DNA of 64,000 nt from Kutzneria kofuensis (GTDB lineage Bacteria; Actinomycetota; Actinomycetes; Mycobacteriales; Pseudonocardiaceae). The first letter of the stretch is position 1. Every line of letters starts with the position of its first letter. A program made the position numbers and the translations under genes. The notes beneath the pieces were generated by a model. That model was given only the letters and a program-made list of their open reading frames with translations. It was not told where the DNA came from and ran no database searches. The stretch lies in assembly GCF_014203355.1 (NCBI RefSeq), contig NZ_JACHIR010000001.1, positions 6,016,038 to 6,080,037 on the forward strand, read 5' to 3'. Positions 49,397 through 56,646 of the stretch are shown piece after piece.

Positions 49397-50324
49397 GGCG
49401 ACCGACCAGTGCGTCCAGGATCCGCGCCTGCCGCGCCGACCCGAGCCTCGCTCGGTTCCAGTGCTGCACCACGTGGTACGCCGCCGCCTCGCGCGGCCCG
49501 ACTCGGGCCTGGTCGGTGGCGAAGTACTCGGCGCGCCACCGCTCCAGCACCGGCGCGACCCGCTCCCGGTGCTGTTCCAGCAGCTCACGGGTCGGCTCGG
49601 GCAGCCGGCCCAGCAGCTCGTCGTCGCCGGTCCACCAGCCGGCCAGTTCCTCCGACGCCGGCCCGGGCTGGCCGCCGGTGATCTCCCGCACCCGCGCCCA
49701 CACGTCGCGGTCCTCCCAACCGGTGATCTGCAGGCCGTCGAACACGGCCCGCAGCATGCGCAGCGACACCACCCAAGCCGGTGTGTTGTCCCCGAGGGAC
49801 CCACAGGAATTGGCACTGTGGTGACGCAGCCAGATCACCGAGTCGACGGTGAACAGCTGATAGGCGTGCCGCATCGAATCCGGACCACCGAACAGGTGCG
49901 CCTCCGGCTCGTACACGCCGGGTACCGCCTCGGCCACGAGCCCGTGCCGCCGCCAGCGCGCGGCCAGCCGGCGCACCTCGGCCCGCACCTGGGTGGCCCG
50001 GCCCGGGGCGGCGGCGAACCGCACCCGCATGCCCGGCGCCCCGTGCGTGAACAGGAAGTCGGTGATCTCGCCGTCGGCGAGCAGCTGCTCGACCGCGTCC
50101 CGCAGCGCCGGGTACAGCCCGGCGGCGATGCCGGCCAGGCCGACCTGCGTCCAGCGCGGCGCGCCCGCGGTGCGCAGCGCGTCGAGCCCGCCGGCCAGGA
50201 AGGTCAGCCGGGCCGCGACCAGCTCCTCGTCCCCGGCGGGGTCGAGGCAGTCGGCCAGGAACTCGGCCAGCGGAACGCGCCGGCCGGCCACCGATACCAT
50301 GGGTTCGATCGACCCCACCCGCAC
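49386..50324 (-). CDS. Thiopeptide-type bacteriocin biosynthesis protein (SpaB_C elimination domain)
   Basis: A 312-residue protein of the SpaB_C/TpdB type. DFLFTHGAPGMRVRFAAAPG is the conserved start of the domain, followed by GVYEPEAHLFGGPDSMRHAY and ARILDALVG at the end. It removes glutamate from glutamylated Ser/Thr to form dehydroalanine or dehydrobutyrine. Unusually, it precedes the glutamylation half. The GTG at 50324 follows AAAGG. Upstream, about 60 bases away, is the 17-aa micro-ORF and then the 13-residue repeat protein, all in the same direction. The substrate peptide is not known. Confidence 0.85.
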   Translation of the reverse strand: MRVGSIEPMVSVAGRRVPLAEFLADCLDPAGDEELVAARLTFLAGGLDALRTAGAPRWTQVGLAGIAAGLYPALRDAVEQLLADGEITDFLFTHGAPGMRVRFAAAPGRATQVRAEVRRLAARWRRHGLVAEAVPGVYEPEAHLFGGPDSMRHAYQLFTVDSVIWLRHHSANSCGSLGDNTPAWVVSLRMLRAVFDGLQITGWEDRDVWARVREITGGQPGPASEELAGWWTGDDELLGRLPEPTRELLEQHRERVAPVLERWRAEYFATDQARVGPREAAAYHVVQHWNRARLGSARQARILDALVGRRAG

Positions 50325-50385
50325 ATCACCTTTCTCGTCACCCCGTGATGACGGTAAGTGATGTTCGCTGGATGGAGACGGTCCG

Positions 50386-50439
50386 TCAGTCGAAAGAGTT
50401 GCCGGGCACCCACTCCGGGGGTGACCCGTACTCCGTCAT
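50386..50439 (-). CDS. 17-aa micro-ORF, possible precursor or leader peptide
   Basis: ATG at 50439, eight bases after the repeat-protein stop, encodes MTEYGSPPEWVPGNSFD. It has only a weak GGGG ribosome site. It contains one Thr and two Ser that a LanB-type system could modify, and a Pro-rich centre. It lies immediately upstream of the split dehydratase. It is far shorter than known lanthipeptide precursors (which have 20-60 residue leaders), so it may be chance, a coupling ORF, or a MccA-like mini-substrate. Confidence 0.3.
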   Translation of the reverse strand: MTEYGSPPEWVPGNSFD

Positions 50440-50447
50440 GTCCCCGG

Positions 50448-51161
50448 TTATTCGTCCGGTTCCCGGCGACGGCGGCGCTGATCCCGCAGGCGGGCGGCCT
50501 GTTCCACGGTCACCCCGTTGGCCCGGTGCCCGGCTGCCTCGTCCGGTCCGAGCCCCGCGCCCAGCCAGTCGGCGACCTCCTCGAACGGGATGCCGACCCG
50601 CCACCATTCGCGCAGCTCCGTCACCGGCCGGCGGCCGGCGCGGGCCAGCTCGCCGCCCTCGGCCGGGGTCAGGCCCAGCTCGCGCCAGCCCATCGCGTCG
50701 GCCGCGTCCACGCCCTGCCGGGCCCACTCCAGCGCCTGCTCGTCCAGCCACTGCCGCAGCAGGTACGAGCTGAGCACCGGCCCCGCCACGCCCGCCTCGC
50801 GGAACCGCTGCACCACCTCGACGTCCGCCGGGTTGTCGGTGCCGTGGGTGCGCTGCGACCACGCCTGCTCCGGCGTGATCCCGCGCGACCGGAACTCGGC
50901 CGCGGCCCGCAGGCCCACGCCGAACTCGTGCCAGCGCACCGCGTCCGCCGGGCTGATGCCCGCGTCCCGCCAGCCCGCCACCGAGCTCGGCGTGACGCCC
51001 GCGATCGCCCACTGCGCCGCCGTCAGCCCCGTCGTCACGCCGGCCGATATCCAGGCCCGCGCCGTCGCCACCGTGAACCCCCAGCGGCGCCAGACAGCCG
51101 CCTCCCCCCGGGCGAATCCCGCGTCCACCCAGGCGTTGAGGTCTTCCGGTCGAGGCTCCAC
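50448..51161 (-). CDS. Protein of tandem 13-residue WxxxG repeats
   Basis: A 237-residue protein almost wholly built of a 13-residue repeat of form AxWxxaGxtpxxA: for example AGWRDAGISPADA, VRWHEFGVGLRAA, AEFRSRGITPEQA, MGWRELGLTPAEG, REWWRVGIPFEEV, ADWLGAGLGPDEA. I count about 15 units with one break near 105-130 (THGTDNPADVEVVQRF). The pattern suggests a helix-turn-helix solenoid. No signal or membrane segment. It lies 27 bases after the DUF3558 lipoprotein gene and eight bases before the micro-ORF of the dehydratase operon. Similar repeats occur in uncharacterised actinomycete proteins; I know no function. A scaffold for the modification enzymes is speculation. Confidence 0.75.
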   Translation of the reverse strand: MEPRPEDLNAWVDAGFARGEAAVWRRWGFTVATARAWISAGVTTGLTAAQWAIAGVTPSSVAGWRDAGISPADAVRWHEFGVGLRAAAEFRSRGITPEQAWSQRTHGTDNPADVEVVQRFREAGVAGPVLSSYLLRQWLDEQALEWARQGVDAADAMGWRELGLTPAEGGELARAGRRPVTELREWWRVGIPFEEVADWLGAGLGPDEAAGHRANGVTVEQAARLRDQRRRRREPDE

Positions 51162-51188
51162 AGCGGTCCCATCATCCCCCAGGGGCGG

Positions 51189-51659
51189 TCACGGGTTCTG
51201 CCGTTTGATCGTTGCGATGGCCGATGTCGCAACGTTTTCCGCCGAATGGCAGGCGTTGTCACCCCTTGTCTCGGCCATCAGCCGCTGGTGGTCCGCGACG
51301 ACCACCCAAACGGTGCAGTCCTTCGGCCCGGGCCTCTCGAGCGCCGGATAACCGGCCACCTTCGTGTGGTCGTCGGTCTTCGGGGCCGTCGCCCTGGTCT
51401 CCAGGTGCACGATGGCGCCGAAGGCGCCGGGGTCCTTCGCGGACAGCACACACACGCTCAGGTTCGGCTGCTCGGGGCGCTCGACCGGCCGGGTCAGGCC
51501 CAGATCGGACAGCTGGTCGGCGTCGAACAGCGAGCACGGTTTGCCCATGTACGGCGTCAGGTCCAGGTCGTCCAGCTTGACCGGCGCCGGGGTGGGGGCA
51601 GGCGCCGAGCAGCCCGCGAGCACAAGCGCCGCCAGCCCGACCAGCGGCAGCCCTCTCAC
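51189..51659 (-). CDS. DUF3558 family lipoprotein
   Basis: A 156-residue lipoprotein. The signal GLPLVGLAALVLAGC gives the lipidated Cys near residue 17. The mature domain begins DLTPYMGKPCSLFDADQLSD, the typical DUF3558 opening, with a second Cys in LSVCVLS and a later CTVWVVV, CHSAEN. Such proteins are common on the surface of Pseudonocardiaceae and mycobacteria; function unknown. The GTG overlaps the stop of the PNPOx-like gene by four bases (GTGA), so it is translationally coupled. It is the second gene of the directon that continues into the split LanB genes. Confidence 0.85.
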   Translation of the reverse strand: MRGLPLVGLAALVLAGCSAPAPTPAPVKLDDLDLTPYMGKPCSLFDADQLSDLGLTRPVERPEQPNLSVCVLSAKDPGAFGAIVHLETRATAPKTDDHTKVAGYPALERPGPKDCTVWVVVADHQRLMAETRGDNACHSAENVATSAIATIKRQNP

Positions 51660-52138
51660 GCCCGCCACACCGCCGCCGGCTCGCCGGTGGCCAGCTGCTC
51701 GCCGGTCAGCACGCGGACCCGCCACGGGTCCAGCCGGAGCACGGAGAACGCGGGTGAGGAGGGGCCGTCCCAGCCCGGGACGCCGATGCCGCCGGGGTCG
51801 TAGCCGAGCGGCTCGGGGGCGTCGGCGAACAGGTTCCACACCCGCTCCTTGACCGCCGGATCCTGCTCCCAGCTCGCGCGGCATTCAGCCAGACAGGTGT
51901 CATGGCTCTGGGCCCAGTAGTTGCACGCCGTGAACGGGCTGTGCTCGAGGTGAGCCTTCTTCGGTCCCGTCTGCATGGTGGCGATCCAGCCGGTCAGCCG
52001 CTCCCCGTCCCATTCCCAGAACGGGTGCAGCACGCGGGAGCGGGGGCGGTTGGCACCGTCCACGGTCGACACCGTGCACCACACGATCCGGTGAGCCATC
52101 TCCACGAATGCGGGTGCGATCTCACTGAGCGCAAGCAT
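51656..52138 (-). CDS. Pyridoxamine 5'-phosphate oxidase-fold protein
   Basis: A 160-residue split-barrel flavoprotein candidate: IVWCTVSTVDGANRPRSRVL, ERLTGWIATMQTGPKKAHLE and the C-terminal SVLRLDPWRVRVL. Members of this superfamily use FMN, F420 or haem to reduce small molecules. It heads a six-gene, tightly spaced directon ending with the dehydratase genes, so it might act on the same pathway. GATACT seven bases before the ATG suggests a leaderless mRNA, divergent from the branched-lipid genes. Substrate and cofactor cannot be told from sequence. Confidence 0.85.
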   Translation of the reverse strand: MLALSEIAPAFVEMAHRIVWCTVSTVDGANRPRSRVLHPFWEWDGERLTGWIATMQTGPKKAHLEHSPFTACNYWAQSHDTCLAECRASWEQDPAVKERVWNLFADAPEPLGYDPGGIGVPGWDGPSSPAFSVLRLDPWRVRVLTGEQLATGEPAAVWRA

Positions 52139-52260
52139 GCCGACGAGTATCGCAGCTCACTCCGGCGATCCGGTGACCGTCCGCAAGGGCAGCGTGTGTC
52201 GAGGATGACAATGGATCGTGATATTCCGACGTGACGCGGGGCACGCGGCCCAATAGAGTC

Positions 52261-52277
52261 GGTTGCCGTGGGCAACC
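52261..52277 (+). promoter_or_regulatory. Start codon enclosed by a 7-bp inverted repeat, with upstream -10
   Basis: GGTTGCC-GTG-GGCAACC places the GTG start codon of the FAD gene at the centre of a perfect palindrome. TAGAGT (52254-52259) lies eight bases before the GTG, so the mRNA probably begins at or near it. A protein bound to this palindrome would block initiation. Confidence 0.5.
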
Positions 52278-53653
52278 AAGCAGGTGGGACGGCGATTTCC
52301 GACCGACACGATGCCGACGTGGCGGCGCTGCGGGCGCAGTACGCCGCGCTGCCGCCGGGCACGCCGGTGCGGCTGGCCAAGCCGACCACGAACCTGTTCC
52401 GGTTCCGCGACGCCAACGCGCACCCCGGCCTCGACGTCAGCCGGTTCAACCGGGTGCTGAGCGTCGACCCGGCCACGCGCACCGCGCAGGTCGGCGGCAT
52501 GACCACGTACGAGGACCTGGCCGACGCCACCCTCGAGCACGGCCTGATGCCGCACGTGGTGCCCCAGCTGAAGACCATCACCCTCGGCGGCGCGGTGTCC
52601 GGCCTGGGCATCGAGTCCTCGTCGTTCCGCAACGGCCTGCCGCACGAGTCCGTCCGCGAGATGGAGATCCTCACCGGCGACGGCCGGGTCGTCGTCGCCC
52701 GCGCCGACAACGAGCACGCCGAGCTGTTCGCCGGCTTCCCCAACTCCTACGGCACGCTCGGCTACTCGCTGCGGCTGGAGATCGACCTGCAGCCGGTCAA
52801 GCCGTACGTGCGGCTGCGGCACGTCCGCTTCGGCAACGCCCGCGACTGCGCCGCCGCGATCGCCGAGATCTGCGCCGACCGGTCCTACGCCGGCGAGCCC
52901 GTCGACTTCATCGACGGCACCGTGTTCAGCCGCGGCGCGATGTTCCTGACGCTCGGCGACTTCGTCGACACCGCGCCGCACACCAGCGACTACACCGGCC
53001 AGCGGATCTACTACAAGTCGATCCCGTTCACCGAGGTCGACTACCTGACCGTGCGGGACTACCTGTGGCGCTGGGACACCGACTGGTTCTGGTGCTCCAA
53101 GGCGCTGGGCGTGCAGGACCCGTGGGTGCGCCGGCTGTGGCCGCGCAAGTACCTGCGCTCCGACGTCTACCGCCGGATCGTCGCGATGGACCGCCGCTAC
53201 GGCCTGAGCCGGCGTGTGGAAACCCTGCTGCACGGGTATCCGAGCGAGCCGGTGATCCAGGACATCGAGGTGCCCGTCGACCGGCTGCCCGAGTTCCTGG
53301 AGTTCTTCGACAAGGAGATCGGCATCAGCCCGGTGTGGCTGTGCCCGCTCCAGGTCACCGACGACCGGCCGTGGCCGCTGTACCCGCTGGACCCGAAGAC
53401 GCTGTACGTCAACGTAGGGTTCTGGTCCGCCGTGCGGCTCGGTTTCGGCGAGGAGGAGGGCGTCTACAACCGACGCATCGAGCGGGTGGTCGCCGAGCTG
53501 GGCGGACACAAGTCGCTGTACTCCGACTCGTACTACCCGCCGGAGGAGTTCTGGCGGTTCTACAACGGGGACGCGTACCGGCGGCTCAAGCGGGACTACG
53601 ACCCCGCCGGCCGCCTGCCCGACCTGTACGACAAGTGTGTCCGAGGGCGCTAG
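52268..53653 (+). CDS. FAD-binding oxidoreductase, TmsA/BfaA-like (10-methyl lipid reductase)
   Basis: A 461-residue FAD protein of the sterol-reductase (DHCR24-like) type. The FAD-binding PCMH segment includes VGGMTTYEDLADATLEHGLM and ITLGGAVSGLGIESSSFRNG, and the substrate domain ends FYNGDAYRRLKRDYDP. Together with the following methyltransferase it matches the actinobacterial gene pair (tmsA/tmsB, also bfaA/bfaB) that makes 10-methyl branched fatty acids such as tuberculostearate: the methyltransferase forms a 10-methylene chain and this enzyme reduces it. The start is GTG at 52268 inside a palindrome. 31 bases separate it from the partner gene. Confidence 0.88.
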   Translation: MGNQAGGTAISDRHDADVAALRAQYAALPPGTPVRLAKPTTNLFRFRDANAHPGLDVSRFNRVLSVDPATRTAQVGGMTTYEDLADATLEHGLMPHVVPQLKTITLGGAVSGLGIESSSFRNGLPHESVREMEILTGDGRVVVARADNEHAELFAGFPNSYGTLGYSLRLEIDLQPVKPYVRLRHVRFGNARDCAAAIAEICADRSYAGEPVDFIDGTVFSRGAMFLTLGDFVDTAPHTSDYTGQRIYYKSIPFTEVDYLTVRDYLWRWDTDWFWCSKALGVQDPWVRRLWPRKYLRSDVYRRIVAMDRRYGLSRRVETLLHGYPSEPVIQDIEVPVDRLPEFLEFFDKEIGISPVWLCPLQVTDDRPWPLYPLDPKTLYVNVGFWSAVRLGFGEEEGVYNRRIERVVAELGGHKSLYSDSYYPPEEFWRFYNGDAYRRLKRDYDPAGRLPDLYDKCVRGR

Positions 53654-53684
53654 CACCCGGGGGCGTGGAAGAGAGGGGTCGCGC

Positions 53685-54929
53685 ATGCGGCTAGCGGAGC
53701 TGTTCAGCCGGACGCTCAAGGCGGACGGGCAGATCGAGTTCGTCGCCTACGACGGCAGCCGGTCCGGGCCGGCCGACGCCGAGGTCCGCATCGAGATCAG
53801 GTCCCCGTTCGCGCTGTCCTACCTGGCCTCGGCGCCCGGCGAGCTGGGGCTGGCGCGGGCGTACGTGACCGGGCACCTGGAGGTGGTCGGCGACCTGTAC
53901 CGCACCTTCCACCTGCTCGGCGACATCGAGCTGGGCAAGCTGGACGCCAAGACCACGCTGGACCTGGTCGGGCTGCTGGCCAAGCACCGGTTCTGGTGGC
54001 CGGTCAGCCCGCCGCCGCACGAGGCGCGGCCCAAGGGCTGGCGGCACTCCAAGCGCCGGGACGCGCAGGCCATCTCGCATCACTACGACGTGTCCAACCG
54101 GTTCTACGAGTGGGTGCTCGGGCCGTCCATGGCCTACACCTGCGCGGTGTACCCGACCGACGACGCGTCGCTGGAGACCGCGCAGTTCACCAAGCACGAC
54201 CTCGTCGCCCGCAAGCTCGGGCTGACCGAGGGCATGCGGCTGCTCGACGTCGGCTGCGGCTGGGGCGGCATGGTCATGCACGCCGCCGAGCACTACGGCG
54301 TCAAGGCGCTCGGTGTGACGCTGTCCCGGTCGCAGGCCGAGTGGGCGCAGAAGGCCATTGTGGAGCGTGGCCTGCAGGACCTGGCCGAGGTCCGGTTCAT
54401 GGACTACCGCGACGTGCCCGAGAACGGCTTCGACGCGATCAGCTCCATCGGCCTCACCGAGCACATCGGCGGCGCCAACCTGCCCTCGTACTTCTCGTCG
54501 CTGTACTCGAAGCTGCGGGACGGCGGCCGGCTGCTCAACCACTGCATCACCCGGCCCGACGACAACTTCCCGTTCAAGGCCGGCGGCTTCATCACCCGCT
54601 ACATCTTCCCGGACGGGGAGCTGGAGGGGCCCGGCTACCTGATGTCCCGGATGAACGACGCGGGCTTCGAGATCCGGCACTCCGAGAACCTGCGGGAGCA
54701 CTACGCCAAGACCCTCGGCGGCTGGTGCGCCAACCTCGAGGAGCACTGGGACGAGGCCGTCGAGGAGGTCGGGCTGCCCAAGGCCCGCATCTGGCGTCTC
54801 TACCTGGCCGCGTGCCAGTGGGGTTTCGACATCAACAACATCCAGCTGCACCAGATCCTCGGCGTCAAGCTGGACGGCACCAACTCGCACATGCCGCTGC
54901 GCCCGAACTGGGAGCCGCCGCAGGCGTGA
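53685..54929 (+). CDS. Cyclopropane-fatty-acid-synthase-like methyltransferase, TmsB/BfaB-like
   Basis: A 414-residue SAM enzyme. The N-terminal domain (about 1-125) contacts phospholipid. ISHHYDVSNRFYEWVLGPSM, MAYTCAVYP, the SAM loop LLDVGCGWGGMVMHAAEHYG and the bicarbonate/Glu region ISSIGLTEHIG are family hallmarks. The C-terminus ends HQILGVKLDGTNSHMPLRP. It transfers a methyl group to the double bond of an acyl chain (oleoyl), giving a 10-methylene product for the upstream reductase. Length is close to the mycobacterial UfaA1 type rather than to the shorter mycolic enzymes. It is followed by a repeat element. Confidence 0.9.
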   Translation: MRLAELFSRTLKADGQIEFVAYDGSRSGPADAEVRIEIRSPFALSYLASAPGELGLARAYVTGHLEVVGDLYRTFHLLGDIELGKLDAKTTLDLVGLLAKHRFWWPVSPPPHEARPKGWRHSKRRDAQAISHHYDVSNRFYEWVLGPSMAYTCAVYPTDDASLETAQFTKHDLVARKLGLTEGMRLLDVGCGWGGMVMHAAEHYGVKALGVTLSRSQAEWAQKAIVERGLQDLAEVRFMDYRDVPENGFDAISSIGLTEHIGGANLPSYFSSLYSKLRDGGRLLNHCITRPDDNFPFKAGGFITRYIFPDGELEGPGYLMSRMNDAGFEIRHSENLREHYAKTLGGWCANLEEHWDEAVEEVGLPKARIWRLYLAACQWGFDINNIQLHQILGVKLDGTNSHMPLRPNWEPPQA

Positions 54930-54938
54930 GCCGTTTTC

Positions 54939-55060
54939 AGCAGCCCCCAATCAAGCCTAGCCCCGCGAACCTGGCAGCCGAGGTCGCCGCGCATCGGGCC
55001 ACCCCGGCCTGCCAGGTTCACCTGGTTGGATTGATTCGGGGGCTGCTCATTTCGATCATG
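54939..55060 (+). repeat. Palindromic repeat element, copy A
   Basis: The ends AGCAGCCCCCAATCAA (54939-54954) and TTGATTCGGGGGCTGCT (55031-55047) are inverted repeats with one indel. An inner pair GAACCTGGCAG/CTGCCAGGTTC (54967-54977, 55009-55019) is exact. Bases 55017-55060 are identical to 57755-57798. The element can fold as one long hairpin and may end the preceding gene. Confidence 0.85.
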
Positions 55061-55074
55061 TTCCGGAGGGGGCC

Positions 55075-55683
55075 ATGTCGCTGATCCACCGCACCACGCT
55101 GACACCGTCGAAACTGGAGCTGCTGACCGACTGGCTGCCCGGCCAGCCCTGGTACCGCGGCGCCGGCGCGCCGGAGTTGGCCAAGGCCGGCGGGTTCCGC
55201 CTGGACGACCCGGCCAACGTGGTGGGCATCGAGTTCGCCGCGGTCGCCGATGGCGACGTGACCTATCACGTGCCGATGACCTACCGCTCGGAGCCGCTCG
55301 AGGACGGCGAGCAGGCGCTCATCGGTGTCACCCAGCACGGCGTGCTGGGCCGCCGGCTGGTCTACGACGGCGTGCACGACCCCGTGCTGGTGCGCACCCT
55401 CGTCGCGCTGTTCAACGGCGAGGTGCGGCCGCAGATGCAGAGCGTCAACCACACCGTGGACGAGACCGTGACGGCGACCGGTGGCCCGATCGAGCCCGAG
55501 ACGTGGACCGTCACCGCGAACACCGCCGACGGCACGGACCTGCGCTTGCGGCCCGACCTGGTGCTGCGGATCCGCCGCTGCCTGGCCGATCCGCTGCCCG
55601 CGCACGTCGGCGGGGTGACCGCGACGGTCCTGGACTCCGCCCGCGACGAGACACAGGCGCCGCTGATCCTGCTGCTCGGCTAG
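55075..55683 (+). CDS. Maltokinase N-terminal cap-like protein
   Basis: A 202-residue protein similar to the N-terminal cap of actinobacterial maltokinase and related proteins: LTPSKLELLTDWLPGQPWYR, KAGGFRLDDPANVVGIEF, YHVPMTYRSEPLEDGEQALI, HGVLGRRLVYDGVHDP. The kinase domain that normally follows is absent, so it is a stand-alone cap domain, which is common in actinomycetes and of unknown function. The ATG follows GGAGGGGGCC. A repeat element lies just upstream; the 3' end overlaps the convergent nitrilase gene by four bases. Confidence 0.85.
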   Translation: MSLIHRTTLTPSKLELLTDWLPGQPWYRGAGAPELAKAGGFRLDDPANVVGIEFAAVADGDVTYHVPMTYRSEPLEDGEQALIGVTQHGVLGRRLVYDGVHDPVLVRTLVALFNGEVRPQMQSVNHTVDETVTATGGPIEPETWTVTANTADGTDLRLRPDLVLRIRRCLADPLPAHVGGVTATVLDSARDETQAPLILLLG

Positions 55684-56594
55684 TTGCCGGTGACCGCGTT
55701 CCGTGGGGTCTCGTCGACGTGCAGGCTGAAGACGTCCGGGCGGGCGTAGTGGCCGACAGCGTCGAAGTCGAAGCGGGCCCGGGCCAGGTCGTCGAGGTCC
55801 AGCGTGGCGGCGAGGATGCCCTCGCCGTCGCGCAGCGGCCCGGCCAGCACCTCGCCCAGCGGTGACACGATCACCGAGCCACCGCCGATCAGCACCGTCT
55901 CCGGGGCGTCGCCCTGCACCGGGCGCAGGTCGGCCGGCAGTGCGTCGCGGCGCAGGAACTGGTTGGCGCTCAATACGAAGCATCGGCCCTCCAGGGCGAT
56001 GTGGCGCATGCTCGCCTGCCACTGGTCGCGATCGTCCACGGTGGGCGCGCACCACAGGTCGACGCCCTTGGCGTACATGGCCGTGCGGAACAGCGGCATG
56101 TAGTTCTCCCAGCAGATGGCCGCGCCGATCCGCGCTGAACCCGTGTCGATCACTGGGAGCGTGGAGCCGTCGCCCTGGCCCCACAGGAAACGCTCGGCCG
56201 CCGTGGGCATCAGCTTGCGGTGCAGTCCCAAGTAGCCGGTCGGCCCGAAGAACAACGCCACGCAGTACAGCGTTCCCCGCTGGCGCTCGACCGCCCCCAC
56301 CACCGCGTGGCAACGCAGCTCCTGGGTCAGCGCCGCCAGCGCGTCCACTTCCGGACCGGGCACTTCGATCGCCGACGCGTGGTAGCGGCGGAACAGGTCG
56401 CGGCCCGCGTCGGTGCGGCGGCCCACCGTGATGTCGAAGTCCAGGCCCTTCGGGTAGCCGCCCAGGAACGCCTCCGGCAACACCACGATGTCGGCGCGCG
56501 CCTCCCGGATCAGCATCTTCGCCTTGGACAGCGCCGCCGGCGTGTTGAACAGCGGCGCGGCGGCCTGGACGACGGCGGCATTCACGGTAGCCAT
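55680..56594 (-). CDS. Nitrilase/carbon-nitrogen hydrolase
   Basis: A 304-residue enzyme. The catalytic triad can be read: Glu in IVVLPEAFLGGYPKG (near 42), Lys in LGLHRKLMPTAAERFLWGQG (near 127) and Cys in AAICWENYMPLFR (near 161). The YPKG and ERFLWGQGDG sections point to true nitrilases (aliphatic or aromatic nitriles to acids) rather than amidases. The ATG at 56594 is seven bases after TAGCGT, a probable leaderless start; it is divergent from the phosphotransferase gene, 52 bases away. The end overlaps the maltokinase-cap gene. Confidence 0.93.
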   Translation of the reverse strand: MATVNAAVVQAAAPLFNTPAALSKAKMLIREARADIVVLPEAFLGGYPKGLDFDITVGRRTDAGRDLFRRYHASAIEVPGPEVDALAALTQELRCHAVVGAVERQRGTLYCVALFFGPTGYLGLHRKLMPTAAERFLWGQGDGSTLPVIDTGSARIGAAICWENYMPLFRTAMYAKGVDLWCAPTVDDRDQWQASMRHIALEGRCFVLSANQFLRRDALPADLRPVQGDAPETVLIGGGSVIVSPLGEVLAGPLRDGEGILAATLDLDDLARARFDFDAVGHYARPDVFSLHVDETPRNAVTGN

Positions 56595-56646
56595 GCCCGC
56601 GACGCTAGGAGCTCAAGGTCGTTGTGGCAATCTAGTGTCGGAACAC

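Noticed and set aside
49397-49816. Upstream extension of the LanB N-domain frame
   Set aside because: The added residues are low-complexity and overlap the well-defined SpaB_C protein in another frame; protein-like sequence begins at 49396.
55018-55059. Short minus-strand peptide ending MSSPRINPTR within repeat A, similar to the GH51 C-terminus
   Set aside because: It is part of the repeat element; both A and B carry it, without a ribosome site or longer coding context.
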